Shown here: piece by piece, positions 1-6,927 of the stretch
Layout of the letters: each line of letters starts with the position of its first letter
Numbering within the stretch: position 1 is the first letter of the stretch
From: UBA7692 sp964650845
Lineage (GTDB): Bacteria > Bacteroidota > Bacteroidia > Chitinophagales > LD1
Assembly (NCBI GenBank): GCA_964650845.1
Contig: CAZYXR010000065.1
Coordinates: 1-16,892 of the forward strand
DNA: 16,892 nt
Reading direction: 5' to 3'
The notes under the pieces: model-generated
Seen by the model: the letters and a program-made list of their open reading frames with translations, nothing else
What the model was told of the DNA's origin: nothing
Database searches by the model: none
Made by a program: the position numbers and the translations under genes

Positions 1-120
1 TTCGGGGCTTAAAGAAGTGGCGGTTTAGAAGCACGAACTGTCAACCTACCACAAAAGTTTATAGAAAGCACTACAGTTTGATTAAACACGTCACCCGCCA
101 TTTCTTTTAAGCCCTTGTTA
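1..120. repeat. Hairpin element A (attC-like), left end cut by window edge
   Basis: Arms 5-23 and 95-114 pair almost completely (one single-base indel and one G opposite T), enclosing an unpaired centre of about 70 bases. The right end is GTTA at 117-120; the matching TAAC end lies before the window. The centre carries GAAGCAC (28-34) and ACCTACCACAA (44-54), both also seen in other copies. The bases from 117 (GTTACCTGC) are the reverse complement of the bases leading into element B (11780-11788). No coding potential is visible. The hairpin is certain; its identity as a recombination site is inferred. Confidence 0.8.
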
Positions 121-160
121 CCTGCTGGTTTACTGTCTGTCCGAAGCGGTGAAGTGTCAA

Positions 161-235
161 GTTAGCACTAACTGTTTGCAAAGCGATGTATATTAGAAGC
201 ACTGATTGTCTGATTACGCACAAAGCCCGTGCGGT
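161..235. repeat. Probable half-copy of the hairpin element
   Basis: After a short palindrome with GTTAG and CTAAC arms (162-172), the sequence reads TAACTGTTTGC, then TTAGAAGCACTGATTGTC (193-210). This matches the layout of the left half of elements A-D (TAAC, T-rich spacer, GC, stem, GAAGCAC, GAACTGTC). No right arm is found; the sequence runs instead into GTGCGGTTGG at 229. It is read as a truncated or fused fifth element. Similarity is by eye and partial. Confidence 0.4.
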
Positions 236-287
236 TGGGAAAAAAAATAAAAAAAGAGGGGATGAAAAATTTTTTCTTGGGTGGCTG

Positions 288-354
288 AAAAAATACTCTC
301 TTGCAAGCTTTGTTTCGTGGGCTGGCAAGAGGGGCTTGCAAGAGTGTATTTTTT
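288..354 (-). terminator. Long stem-loop terminator after the copper cluster
   Basis: The arms at 288-308 and 334-354 are 21 bases each and match at 20 of 21 positions. They start with six A and end with six T, so the structure can act as an intrinsic terminator on either strand. The loop is 25 bases. It lies 32 bases past the stop of the last copper-cluster gene. The surrounding 230-290 stretch is very A/T rich. A related half-structure (TTGCAAGCTTTG) appears at the right edge of the window near 16878, so this may be part of a dispersed repeat and not a terminator unique to this operon. Confidence 0.7.
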
Positions 355-386
355 GTGTGATGGTTTTTCACTATGACAATTATTTT

Positions 387-2651
387 TCAATATCGCAATA
401 CAAGTCCTGCACCAAAGCCCATGTCGCTGTCGTAATGGGTGCGGATGTTGAGGTTTCGTTTTACAATGTATTGAAAGCCGAACATGTATTCTTTGTCGGT
501 GTTGAGCATGAAGTGCATTCGTAATCGTTTGGTGATTGGAATGTCTTCACGCATGAGTTGCATTCGCACGATACCATCGGTAAAAACTTCTGCTTGAAAA
601 ACGATAAGCATTGGCAATGTATAATTTACTCCAATGCTTGCAACGGCACGGCTGTCTTTGGTGTTGGTTTGTCCGAATATGTTTTTTTCTTCGGGGGCAA
701 TTCCCATATCACGATAGCGATAATCAAAACCGATGAATGGCATGAGCCATTGCATTTTGCCAATGTATCTGCCAATATGTGTTTCTGTTTCCCAACCGTG
801 CATGGCATGATAACCTAAACGCCATTCAGTGCCAATACTCCAACGGGTGTTTTGCACCATCATTTCTCCATCGTTTCCGTTGGTGGCAAAATCGTTTTCT
901 ATCATAAAGTGAACTTTGCGGTCGTCAGCAAAAAGTTTTCGCTGTGCAAGTTTTGGGTTTGGAATGAGTGGATTGGGTTGCTGGTTTTCGTAACTGAAAA
1001 CTCTGCCCATGCCACTCATCATGTGATATAAAATGTGGCAATGAAAAAACCAGTCGCCTTCAACATTAGCGTTAAACTCCAGGGTGTCGGTTTCCATTGG
1101 GATAATGTCAATGATGTTTTTTAGCGGTGCAAAATTGCCTTGTCCATTCAGCACACGAAAGTCGTGTCCGTGCAGGTGCATGGGGTGTCGCATCATGGAA
1201 CCGTTGTATATGATGAGTTTAAGGTTCTCACCTTTCTTCACTAAAATTTTGTCGGTTTCGGAAACTACTTTGTTGTCCATGCTCCACACATAGCGGTTCA
1301 TGTTTCCGCTTAAAGTGAAATACAAAACCTTAGAATTGTTAATGGTAAATTGTGAATTGTAAATAGGAAGTGTTGTAGTGTCGGTTGCTTTCAACATGGA
1401 GTAGTTGAGTGTAACTATATCTCCGATTGCGTTTGCATTATATCTATTTGGGTCGTTGTCGGATTGTTTTGGTTTTGCTTCGCCTGTTATTTCGGGATAC
1501 ATTACCACATTCATGTCCATTTGGTTTAAACTCATTTGCATTCCCATATCGTCTAACTCTCCATTCATTTTCATCATGTCGTTCATCATTTTCATGCCTT
1601 CAAAATATTTTAATCGTGGCATGGGTGAAATGAGTTGCTTGATGCCGTTGCCCAACCAAAGCGATGCTGACTGTGTGCGGTCTTCGGTGGTAACTGAAAA
1701 CTGATAAGCGGTGCTGTCGGATGGAATTGTTACAATTACATCATAGGTTTCGGAAACGGCAATAATTAATCTGTCCACTTCAACGGGTTCTATATCGTTT
1801 CCATCGGTTGCCACTACTGTAATTTTTCCACCTGAATAACGTAACCAAAAATAAGATGATGCTCCACCGTTGGAAATTCTTAGGCGAACTTTATCCCCAC
1901 GGTTAAAGCCGTGGGCTGCTGGTTCGTTTTGTCCGTTGATTAAAATTTTGTTGTAATACACATCACTAACATCCATTGCCAACATGCGTTTCCATTCATT
2001 TTTGAGTTTGGTTTTGAAATGCCCTGCTTTTATTGCTTCACCATAGCTTTGTGTTGCATTTTTTTGAAGTGCAAACCAGTCGGTGGCATTATGTAATAAG
2101 CGGTGAACATTTTCGGGTTTCATGTCTGTCCATTCACTAAGCACGATTGGAATAGTTGGTAAATCATCTATTCCTTTTCGGAACGAAGGGTCATCAGATT
2201 TTTTCAGCATTACAAAATTTCCATACATGCCTATTTGCTCCTGCAAACCTGTGTGTGAGTGATACCAATGTGTGCCGTGCTGAATTATCGGAAACTTATA
2301 CAATTGCGTTGTATGTGGCTTGATTGGCATTTGGGTAAGATTGGGAACACCATCTTCTTTATTGGGCAAAAACAATCCATGCCAATGCAGGGATGTTTCT
2401 TCGCCCAACTCATTGTGAACATAAATTTCTGCTGTGTCGCCTTGTGTAAATGTGAGTGTAGGCATTGGTATTTGCCCGTTTACTGCAATGGCTCTTTTTT
2501 CTTTTCCAGTAAAATTTACTGTTGTGTCACGCACATATAAATCGTAGCGGACAACTTGTTGTGCAGTAACCTCACCACCTTTCCAATAAAGGGCGGAAAA
2601 GAAAAGGACAATGGCATATATTATTTTAAGAGAAGCATTTTTCGGATTCAT
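387..2651 (-). CDS. CopA-type multicopper oxidase with C-terminal beta-barrel-like domain
   Basis: Periplasmic or outer-membrane multicopper oxidase, probably detoxifying Cu(I) by oxidation and binding Cu. All four copper-site motifs are present: HWHG (residues 89-92), HWYHSH (128-133), HPMHLHGH (489-496) and HCHILYHMMSGM (537-548), covering type 1 and type 2/3 ligands. A Met-rich stretch (about 345-390, repeated MKM/MGM/MDM) resembles the Cu(I)-gathering inserts of CopA and CueO. After the oxidase, about 180 residues (575-754) alternate polar and hydrophobic positions, are rich in W/Y/R and end in LVLRY, like an outer-membrane beta-barrel with a terminal aromatic residue. The ATG at 2651 is preferred: it opens a normal signal peptide ending TAQQ, whereas the GTG at 2663 adds four residues. 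It is the last gene of the cluster, 16 bases after the DUF3347 gene. The oxidase call is secure; the barrel is an inference from pattern. Confidence 0.9.
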   Translation of the reverse strand: MNPKNASLKIIYAIVLFFSALYWKGGEVTAQQVVRYDLYVRDTTVNFTGKEKRAIAVNGQIPMPTLTFTQGDTAEIYVHNELGEETSLHWHGLFLPNKEDGVPNLTQMPIKPHTTQLYKFPIIQHGTHWYHSHTGLQEQIGMYGNFVMLKKSDDPSFRKGIDDLPTIPIVLSEWTDMKPENVHRLLHNATDWFALQKNATQSYGEAIKAGHFKTKLKNEWKRMLAMDVSDVYYNKILINGQNEPAAHGFNRGDKVRLRISNGGASSYFWLRYSGGKITVVATDGNDIEPVEVDRLIIAVSETYDVIVTIPSDSTAYQFSVTTEDRTQSASLWLGNGIKQLISPMPRLKYFEGMKMMNDMMKMNGELDDMGMQMSLNQMDMNVVMYPEITGEAKPKQSDNDPNRYNANAIGDIVTLNYSMLKATDTTTLPIYNSQFTINNSKVLYFTLSGNMNRYVWSMDNKVVSETDKILVKKGENLKLIIYNGSMMRHPMHLHGHDFRVLNGQGNFAPLKNIIDIIPMETDTLEFNANVEGDWFFHCHILYHMMSGMGRVFSYENQQPNPLIPNPKLAQRKLFADDRKVHFMIENDFATNGNDGEMMVQNTRWSIGTEWRLGYHAMHGWETETHIGRYIGKMQWLMPFIGFDYRYRDMGIAPEEKNIFGQTNTKDSRAVASIGVNYTLPMLIVFQAEVFTDGIVRMQLMREDIPITKRLRMHFMLNTDKEYMFGFQYIVKRNLNIRTHYDSDMGFGAGLVLRY

Positions 2652-2667
2652 CAATGGCAGCACATTT

Positions 2668-3528
2668 TTATTTCGTTATAGTTTCTTTTGTGCTTCCGCA
2701 AGTGAGCATTTGGATTCCGTAATACGGATTTTTGATTCCGCTTTCTTTGCTCAACCAATCAGCACCTTTGTTATTGTTATACATGGGGCAATGGTCAATA
2801 TACACGGTGTATTCGGGCTTAATAATTTTCATTAATTCAATCATGGCGGCTGAAAGTTTTACAAAGTGTTCACGCTGGTGTTCGGTTTCGGTGGTTGCTT
2901 TAATGTGTTCGGCATTGTAGGAAATGTCTTTCATGTATTTCATCCAAACGGTGTGTTGTGCTGCGGTGAGTTTTTCCATTGGCACAGCATCAACGGCTTT
3001 GAAAAGTTCTTTTGCTTTTGTGGCTGCTGTTGCTCCATCAGTTTTCACCAAAGCATCTTTTAAAGCAAAGTAAGCGGTGTAAACTTCTGCTAAAGGAAGC
3101 CCTCCAACCCCCGAAGGGGGAGTTACTACTGTATTTGCTGTTGTGTCCTTTACTGTAGTTTCAACGGTAGTTTTGGTTTCTACTTTTGGTTTTTTCCTTT
3201 CATACTGGCAGCACATATCCAATTTGCTGTAAGCATCATCGGGTGCTAAGTAGTTTTGATTGTCGTAACCTGCCAAAGCAATGTTCTTAAGTATGGCATC
3301 GGCTGTGGTTTTGGTGCTGTCAAAAGTGAGCAAAGCGGTTTTGCTTTCTTTGCCCCACACTGCCATTGAAGTTTTCTTTTGATAGGCGGCTGTTTCAATG
3401 TTCTTTTTACACATACCGCAATTGCCATAAATCTTTACGGTTTGTGTTTTTGTGTTTTTGATTTGTGCTGAACAGCTTTGCATGAAAACCGTTGTGAGCA
3501 TAGCGATTGATAAAATTATGTTTTTCAT
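2668..3528 (-). CDS. HMA plus DUF3347 copper-binding lipoprotein
   Basis: Exported metal-binding protein, probably a periplasmic copper carrier or sink. The N-terminus is a lipoprotein signal with Cys19 (MQSC). Residues 30-95 form a heavy-metal-associated (HMA) fold with GNCGMCKKN (Cys37 and Cys40). A Lys/Thr-rich linker containing a Cys106-Cys107 pair (about 100-140) leads into a DUF3347 domain (about 143-286). That helical domain is found in the periplasmic parts of Bacteroidota CusB-like proteins. It carries the HCPMY motif (246-250) and a late Cys277, likely Cu ligands. The gene lies between the HMA-MauE gene (17-base gap) and the multicopper oxidase, so co-expression is likely. Domain assignment is by motif; the exact partner is unknown. 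Confidence 0.85.
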   Translation of the reverse strand: MKNIILSIAMLTTVFMQSCSAQIKNTKTQTVKIYGNCGMCKKNIETAAYQKKTSMAVWGKESKTALLTFDSTKTTADAILKNIALAGYDNQNYLAPDDAYSKLDMCCQYERKKPKVETKTTVETTVKDTTANTVVTPPSGVGGLPLAEVYTAYFALKDALVKTDGATAATKAKELFKAVDAVPMEKLTAAQHTVWMKYMKDISYNAEHIKATTETEHQREHFVKLSAAMIELMKIIKPEYTVYIDHCPMYNNNKGADWLSKESGIKNPYYGIQMLTCGSTKETITK

Positions 3529-3545
3529 TTTTTTGATTTTTGTTT

Positions 3546-4256
3546 TTACATTACGATTAACATTCCTGCACTCATTACAACCATTAAAGCATCTTCAATA
3601 ATGGTAACGGTGCTCATAGGCAAATTGAATACTGCACCTAAACAGGCACATTGAATTTTCTTTTTGTTCAACACACTTTGTAAAACGCCAATGATGCTAA
3701 TGCTCATTACAATTAGTGTTGTGAGATTTGTAATGAAAGGATTGAAATTTAGGGTGTATGCAATTCCCAAAGCCAATTCTACAAAGGCATTCACATAAGC
3801 CCAAACAGGAATACGCTTTGCCAATACATCATACATTACATAACTCTCTGCAAAACCTTTCAGGTTTAGCAATTTGAAAAACGAAAACACTAAAAAGAAA
3901 CCAGCCATAAAATGCTGCATCCAAACCATAAAATCAAAATGATGATTTGAGAATTGAATGAGAGATGTAGTGAGTGTGATGTAAAAGAAGATTAGTAAGA
4001 TTGGTTTGTATGTTTCAAACCAACTCTTTGCTTGTTCTGCTGTTTCGTTGTGATGTTCTGCTGAAATGGTGTAGTTGCCTTTTGCTGCAATTGCTTTTTG
4101 AAGTTCGCTTAAAGCAATGTGCTTTTCCATTGTGATGGTGGCTGTTGTGCGTGTAACTTCTGCTTTGGTTACATCGGGTAATGTGAGCAAAGCGGATTTT
4201 ACTTTTGCTTCGCAACTGCTGCAAGTCATTCCTGTAATTTGATATGTGTGTGTCAT
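3546..4256 (-). CDS. HMA domain fused to MauE/DoxX-like membrane protein
   Basis: Inner-membrane protein with an N-terminal cytoplasmic-type HMA domain (residues 1-68; MTCSSC, Cys12 and Cys15). It is followed by about four or five hydrophobic segments (near 86-103, 112-132, 148-170, 176-194 and 215-235). A Cys-Ala-Cys pair sits in the loop before the last helix. MauE-type proteins take part in thiol/disulfide or metallocofactor maturation; fused to HMA, this form is common in Bacteroidota copper loci and may move Cu or reductant across the membrane. It is the first gene after an 87-base gap that follows the regulator, so it probably has its own promoter and forms a sub-operon with the two genes after it. 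Transport function is inferred, not shown. Confidence 0.8.
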   Translation of the reverse strand: MTHTYQITGMTCSSCEAKVKSALLTLPDVTKAEVTRTTATITMEKHIALSELQKAIAAKGNYTISAEHHNETAEQAKSWFETYKPILLIFFYITLTTSLIQFSNHHFDFMVWMQHFMAGFFLVFSFFKLLNLKGFAESYVMYDVLAKRIPVWAYVNAFVELALGIAYTLNFNPFITNLTTLIVMSISIIGVLQSVLNKKKIQCACLGAVFNLPMSTVTIIEDALMVVMSAGMLIVM

Positions 4257-4343
4257 TTTATTTTGATTAAAAATTTAACGACACAAAATTGCGGACAATC
4301 CAAGGTTTTGCCGATATACGATTTTGTAATTGATTGGTATAAT
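4257..4343 (-). promoter_or_regulatory. Candidate copper-responsive control region
   Basis: This is the longest gap inside the second half of the cluster, between the HMA-AraC gene and the HMA-MauE gene. On the minus strand it holds CAATTTTG, one base from the Bacteroidota -7 consensus TAnnTTTG. Just upstream are two similar blocks, CGGCAAAA and CCGCAATT, spaced about two helical turns apart, which could be AraC half-sites. It is a weak prediction based on position and imperfect motifs. Confidence 0.35.
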
Positions 4344-4935
4344 TTACAGTTCCTCAATGGGTGTCCGTTTCCTTTCTTTTAGTTGTTTGTAGTAGGTGGG
4401 AGTAAAAATAGTACCGTTTNNNNNNNNNNGGAGTAAAGCCCGTTACCTTTTTGAATTGCTTGCTCAGGTGTGAAACGCTGCTGTAATTCATTTGAAAGGC
4501 AATTTCACTTAATGAAAGTTCATCGTAAACAAGTAACTCTTTTACCCGTTCAATTTTTTGAGCAATTAAATATTGTTCTATCGTTGTGCCTTCTACTTCC
4601 GAAAAAAGATTACTCAGATAATTGTAATCGAGGTGAAGCTGGCTGCTAATGTGTTCGGAAAAATTGGTTTTGGGTTGTTCACTTGCATGGTGAACTAATT
4701 GCACAATTTCATTTTTTATCCTTTCAATTATTCTGCTTTTCTTATCGTCAATCAATACAAAACCAAATGAAAGCAACACTTGATTGAGTTGCTTTTTTTG
4801 CGTTGCGTTTAGTTCTTCCGAAACAATTACTTCTCCTAACTCTACACTAACAGGATGCAAGCCCAACTTTATGAGTTCGTCTTTCACAACCATTTTGCAA
4901 CGGCTGCACACCATATTTTTTATGTAGAGCTTCAT
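4344..4935 (-). CDS. AraC-family regulator with N-terminal HMA-like metal sensor
   Basis: Probable copper-sensing transcription factor. Residues 1-65 resemble an HMA domain with Cys10 and Cys13 (VCSRC). The C-terminal part is an AraC double helix-turn-helix (about 90-186): LSLSEIAFQMNYSSVSHLSK is the second helix-turn-helix, followed by the signature FKKVTGFTP. The gene is interrupted by ten Ns (4420-4429). Beyond them, in another frame, the reading TPTYYKQLKERKRTPIEEL and then TAA at 4344-4346 gives the expected AraC C-terminus. Joining the flanks at their shared TTTACTCC makes an uninterrupted 186-residue protein. The gene is therefore most likely intact in the organism. It lies 5 bases after the HMBD lipoprotein gene and before the presumed control region. 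Cu specificity is inferred from the neighbours. Confidence 0.85.
4420..4429. other. Assembly gap of ten Ns
   Basis: Ten unknown bases inside the AraC-type regulator. On the minus strand, the sequence just before ends TTTACTCC, and TTTACTCC occurs again 14-21 bases after the gap. The regulator's missing part is nil when the two copies are merged. The Ns therefore look like a scaffolding join between contigs that in fact overlap, with a noisy contig end of about 13 bases. Confidence 0.85.
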
Positions 4936-4940
4936 TCAAC

Positions 4941-5156
4941 CTATTTCATTTTCTCCAAATCCATTTCGCAAACAGGACATTGCCCTGCTGTGGTGTAAGC
5001 AGTATCACCTTCGCATTTCATGGGGCATTGGTATTTCTCTGTTGCATCGGCTGTTGCAACTACCAAGGGTTTTGTGTTTGTGGTTTTTGTGCTGCTGCTG
5101 TTGCATGAAGCAAAAATTGCCGCGGCAATAAAAATTGTTAATTGGATTTTCATCAT
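4941..5156 (-). CDS. Small HMBD (heavy-metal-binding domain) lipoprotein
   Basis: A 71-residue lipoprotein: signal sequence with FASC (Cys18), a Ser/Thr-rich tether, then a heavy-metal-binding domain (residues 42-67). The domain reads YQCPMKCEG followed by AGQCPVCEMDLEKM. This matches the family pattern YxCPM...GxCPxCGM, found at the N-termini of copper P-type ATPases and in CusB-like proteins. Candidate ligands are Cys44, Met46, Cys48, Cys60, Cys63 and Met65; the usual Gly after the second Cys is Glu here. Two ATGs are adjacent and either could start it. It is packed between the His-rich lipoprotein (3 bases) and the regulator (5 bases). Its likely role is Cu binding or hand-off in the periplasm or at the outer membrane. 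Confidence 0.85.
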   Translation of the reverse strand: MMKIQLTIFIAAAIFASCNSSSTKTTNTKPLVVATADATEKYQCPMKCEGDTAYTTAGQCPVCEMDLEKMK

Positions 5157-5159
5157 TGC

Positions 5160-5540
5160 TTAATGAATTGAGTGATGGTGAACCGTGTTAAGTGAATCGT
5201 GATGGTGTTGCTGGGTAGTGCCATGATGCCAACCTGTATGATGATGTGTCGTATCACCATGATGATATTTTTTATGATGATGGTTGTAAAGAGAATCGTG
5301 ATGATGGTAGATACTGTCATAACGATGTAAATGAGCAGAAGAGTGCATTTTTGCTTTATAGGTCGAATCGTGGTAAGTAATCATATTACTTACTGCTAAA
5401 TCCATAGAGGCAATTGCTCCAACATCTTCTTGCTCAGCAGGTATAATATTGTTGTTGTCTGCTTTCTTATCACATGCTGTTAAAAAGAAAGCGATTGAAA
5501 CAAAGAAAACTAAAGCTGGTTTGAATAATTTATTTTTCAT
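5160..5540 (-). CDS. Histidine-rich lipoprotein, putative metal buffer
   Basis: A 126-residue protein with a lipoprotein signal (LTAC, Cys23) and a short linker. From residue 57 to the end it has 24 histidines, mostly in runs of two or three separated by 4-6 polar residues (HHHDSLYNHHH-type repeats), and very few hydrophobics. I do not recognise a named family. The composition is that of a disordered metal-chelating tail, as seen in other His-rich metallochaperones, here possibly for Cu(II), Ni or Zn. The tight spacing (4 bases after the beta-propeller gene, 3 before the HMBD gene) puts it in the copper operon. The histidine repeats are also repeated at DNA level (ATGATG-like on the plus strand), so length may vary by slippage. 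Confidence 0.8.
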   Translation of the reverse strand: MKNKLFKPALVFFVSIAFFLTACDKKADNNNIIPAEQEDVGAIASMDLAVSNMITYHDSTYKAKMHSSAHLHRYDSIYHHHDSLYNHHHKKYHHGDTTHHHTGWHHGTTQQHHHDSLNTVHHHSIH

Positions 5541-5544
5541 GTTT

Positions 5545-6927
5545 TTATTGTTTAATGAATTTTTGAGTAAACAGTTTGTTGTTGTCCATTACCTGAACAA
5601 AATAAAGTCCATTAGATAGCGTTTCTATATCAATACTTGCGTCTTTTGAACTACCAAGTTGTTGTGTTAAAACAATTTCGCCCAAAACATTTACAATATT
5701 TATTTTAGCATTTTTAACTGTAAAATCTAATTCAATTGCTATTTTAGTTGATGCAGGATTCGGGTAAATTTTAAGTAATCTATTTGCCGCTTCAATTGAA
5801 TTGATGCCAAGAGGCAAAACAGAAGTATTTTCAATCATATAAGCACTTTTATTAGTCCTATCCACAAAATAAATTTTGCCATCGGGACCTACTTTTACGC
5901 CCATCGGGTCAGGTGAGGTAATATATTTTAATTTTATTCTGCCAACCTCGCTGTAATTATTTGAAATGTTGTAAATAATAATTTCATCGGTTAAGTTATC
6001 AGATACAATTAACCTGTCGCCATAAACATCAATTCCAACTGGCGTTCCTAAGTTTTTTATTAGGGTATCTGTTTTTGTAATTCCGGTATAATTCACATAT
6101 CCCAATCCTAAACTCTCACCATTAATTTTTGTTCTTGTTCCACTACTAGAACCGGTTGTAATATTAATTCTAAAAACACGCTTGCCTAATGGGTCGCAGC
6201 CATATAAGTATTTCTTTGCCCCATCAATATCAAGATGTCCGGGTAATGAAGAATGTCGTGTGAATTTAAATTCGGGATAAACTTGTACTCCTCCACCGCT
6301 ATGATCATCACCTCCGGGTTGATGTGGATTCCCAAAATCATACCTTTTAATATTGCCCTCATACCCATCAAGTACCCAATAAACATTATTTTTCTCAAAT
6401 GCTATTCCTTTACCGTATGGGGTTTGGTGAATCATGCTCAAATGACTTCCATTTTCTGTTTGTGTACTTGGATTTCCCACAATTCCATATATTGATAAAT
6501 CACCAGGCCAAAGGGTTGGGCCAGTATATTTTCCGCTCTGACGGTTGGCATCTAAAATGTCCTGAGATGTAGCCCAATTACTGTCGCCAAATGCCATTGC
6601 ACTTGCCAAAGCCATAAAATGCCATGCGTTACCATCTTTAACATACTTGTAAGTGCGGCTGCTGCTACTGGCATTGCTTACAATAACTGTTGAGCCGCCT
6701 GTGCTGTTGGTTCCCTGATTTAGAATCCAAAGTTCGTTTGGTCTTGTACTTTGGTTAGGATAAAAATCCAAATCAACTGGTGAAGAGAGTGAGTTTGACG
6801 AACTTGCAACCAAAGTAAAAACATTTTTGGTTGAATCGGTTACATAGGCATCAATGCTTTGCTGTGAAAAAGCAGCGGTGTTACATAATCCTATAAGAAC
6901 CATGCAACTGATTTTTAATTTGTTCAT
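5545..6927 (-). CDS. T9SS-exported NHL/beta-propeller-like protein
   Basis: A 460-residue secreted protein with an N-terminal signal (cleavage near AAFSQQ). The body has repeated strands of NHL or SMP-30 propeller style: SSPVDLDFYP, TPVGIDVYGDRLIVSD and DPMGVKVGPDGKIYFVD. The C-terminus is a type A T9SS sorting domain (about 380-460; KIYPNPAS ... GLYFVQV ... FIKQ). A His/Asp/Gly-rich loop (HQPGGDDHSGGG, near residues 200-212) could bind metal. The start codon overlaps the stop of the upstream multicopper oxidase gene by four bases (ATGA), indicating translational coupling and suggesting that the two exported proteins work together. A catalytic function is not evident. Confidence 0.8.
   Translation of the reverse strand: MNKLKISCMVLIGLCNTAAFSQQSIDAYVTDSTKNVFTLVASSSNSLSSPVDLDFYPNQSTRPNELWILNQGTNSTGGSTVIVSNASSSSRTYKYVKDGNAWHFMALASAMAFGDSNWATSQDILDANRQSGKYTGPTLWPGDLSIYGIVGNPSTQTENGSHLSMIHQTPYGKGIAFEKNNVYWVLDGYEGNIKRYDFGNPHQPGGDDHSGGGVQVYPEFKFTRHSSLPGHLDIDGAKKYLYGCDPLGKRVFRINITTGSSSGTRTKINGESLGLGYVNYTGITKTDTLIKNLGTPVGIDVYGDRLIVSDNLTDEIIIYNISNNYSEVGRIKLKYITSPDPMGVKVGPDGKIYFVDRTNKSAYMIENTSVLPLGINSIEAANRLLKIYPNPASTKIAIELDFTVKNAKINIVNVLGEIVLTQQLGSSKDASIDIETLSNGLYFVQVMDNNKLFTQKFIKQ

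Noticed and set aside
107..524. Three open frames at the left edge on both strands
   Set aside because: They cross the half-hairpin, A/T runs, the terminator stem-loop and, on the plus strand, the end of the oxidase gene. Composition is low-complexity and no start context is convincing.
5180..5360. CRISPR-like or satellite repeat suggested by recurring ATGATG/CATGATG words
   Set aside because: The repetition is His codon runs of the lipoprotein gene; there are no equal repeats with unique spacers.
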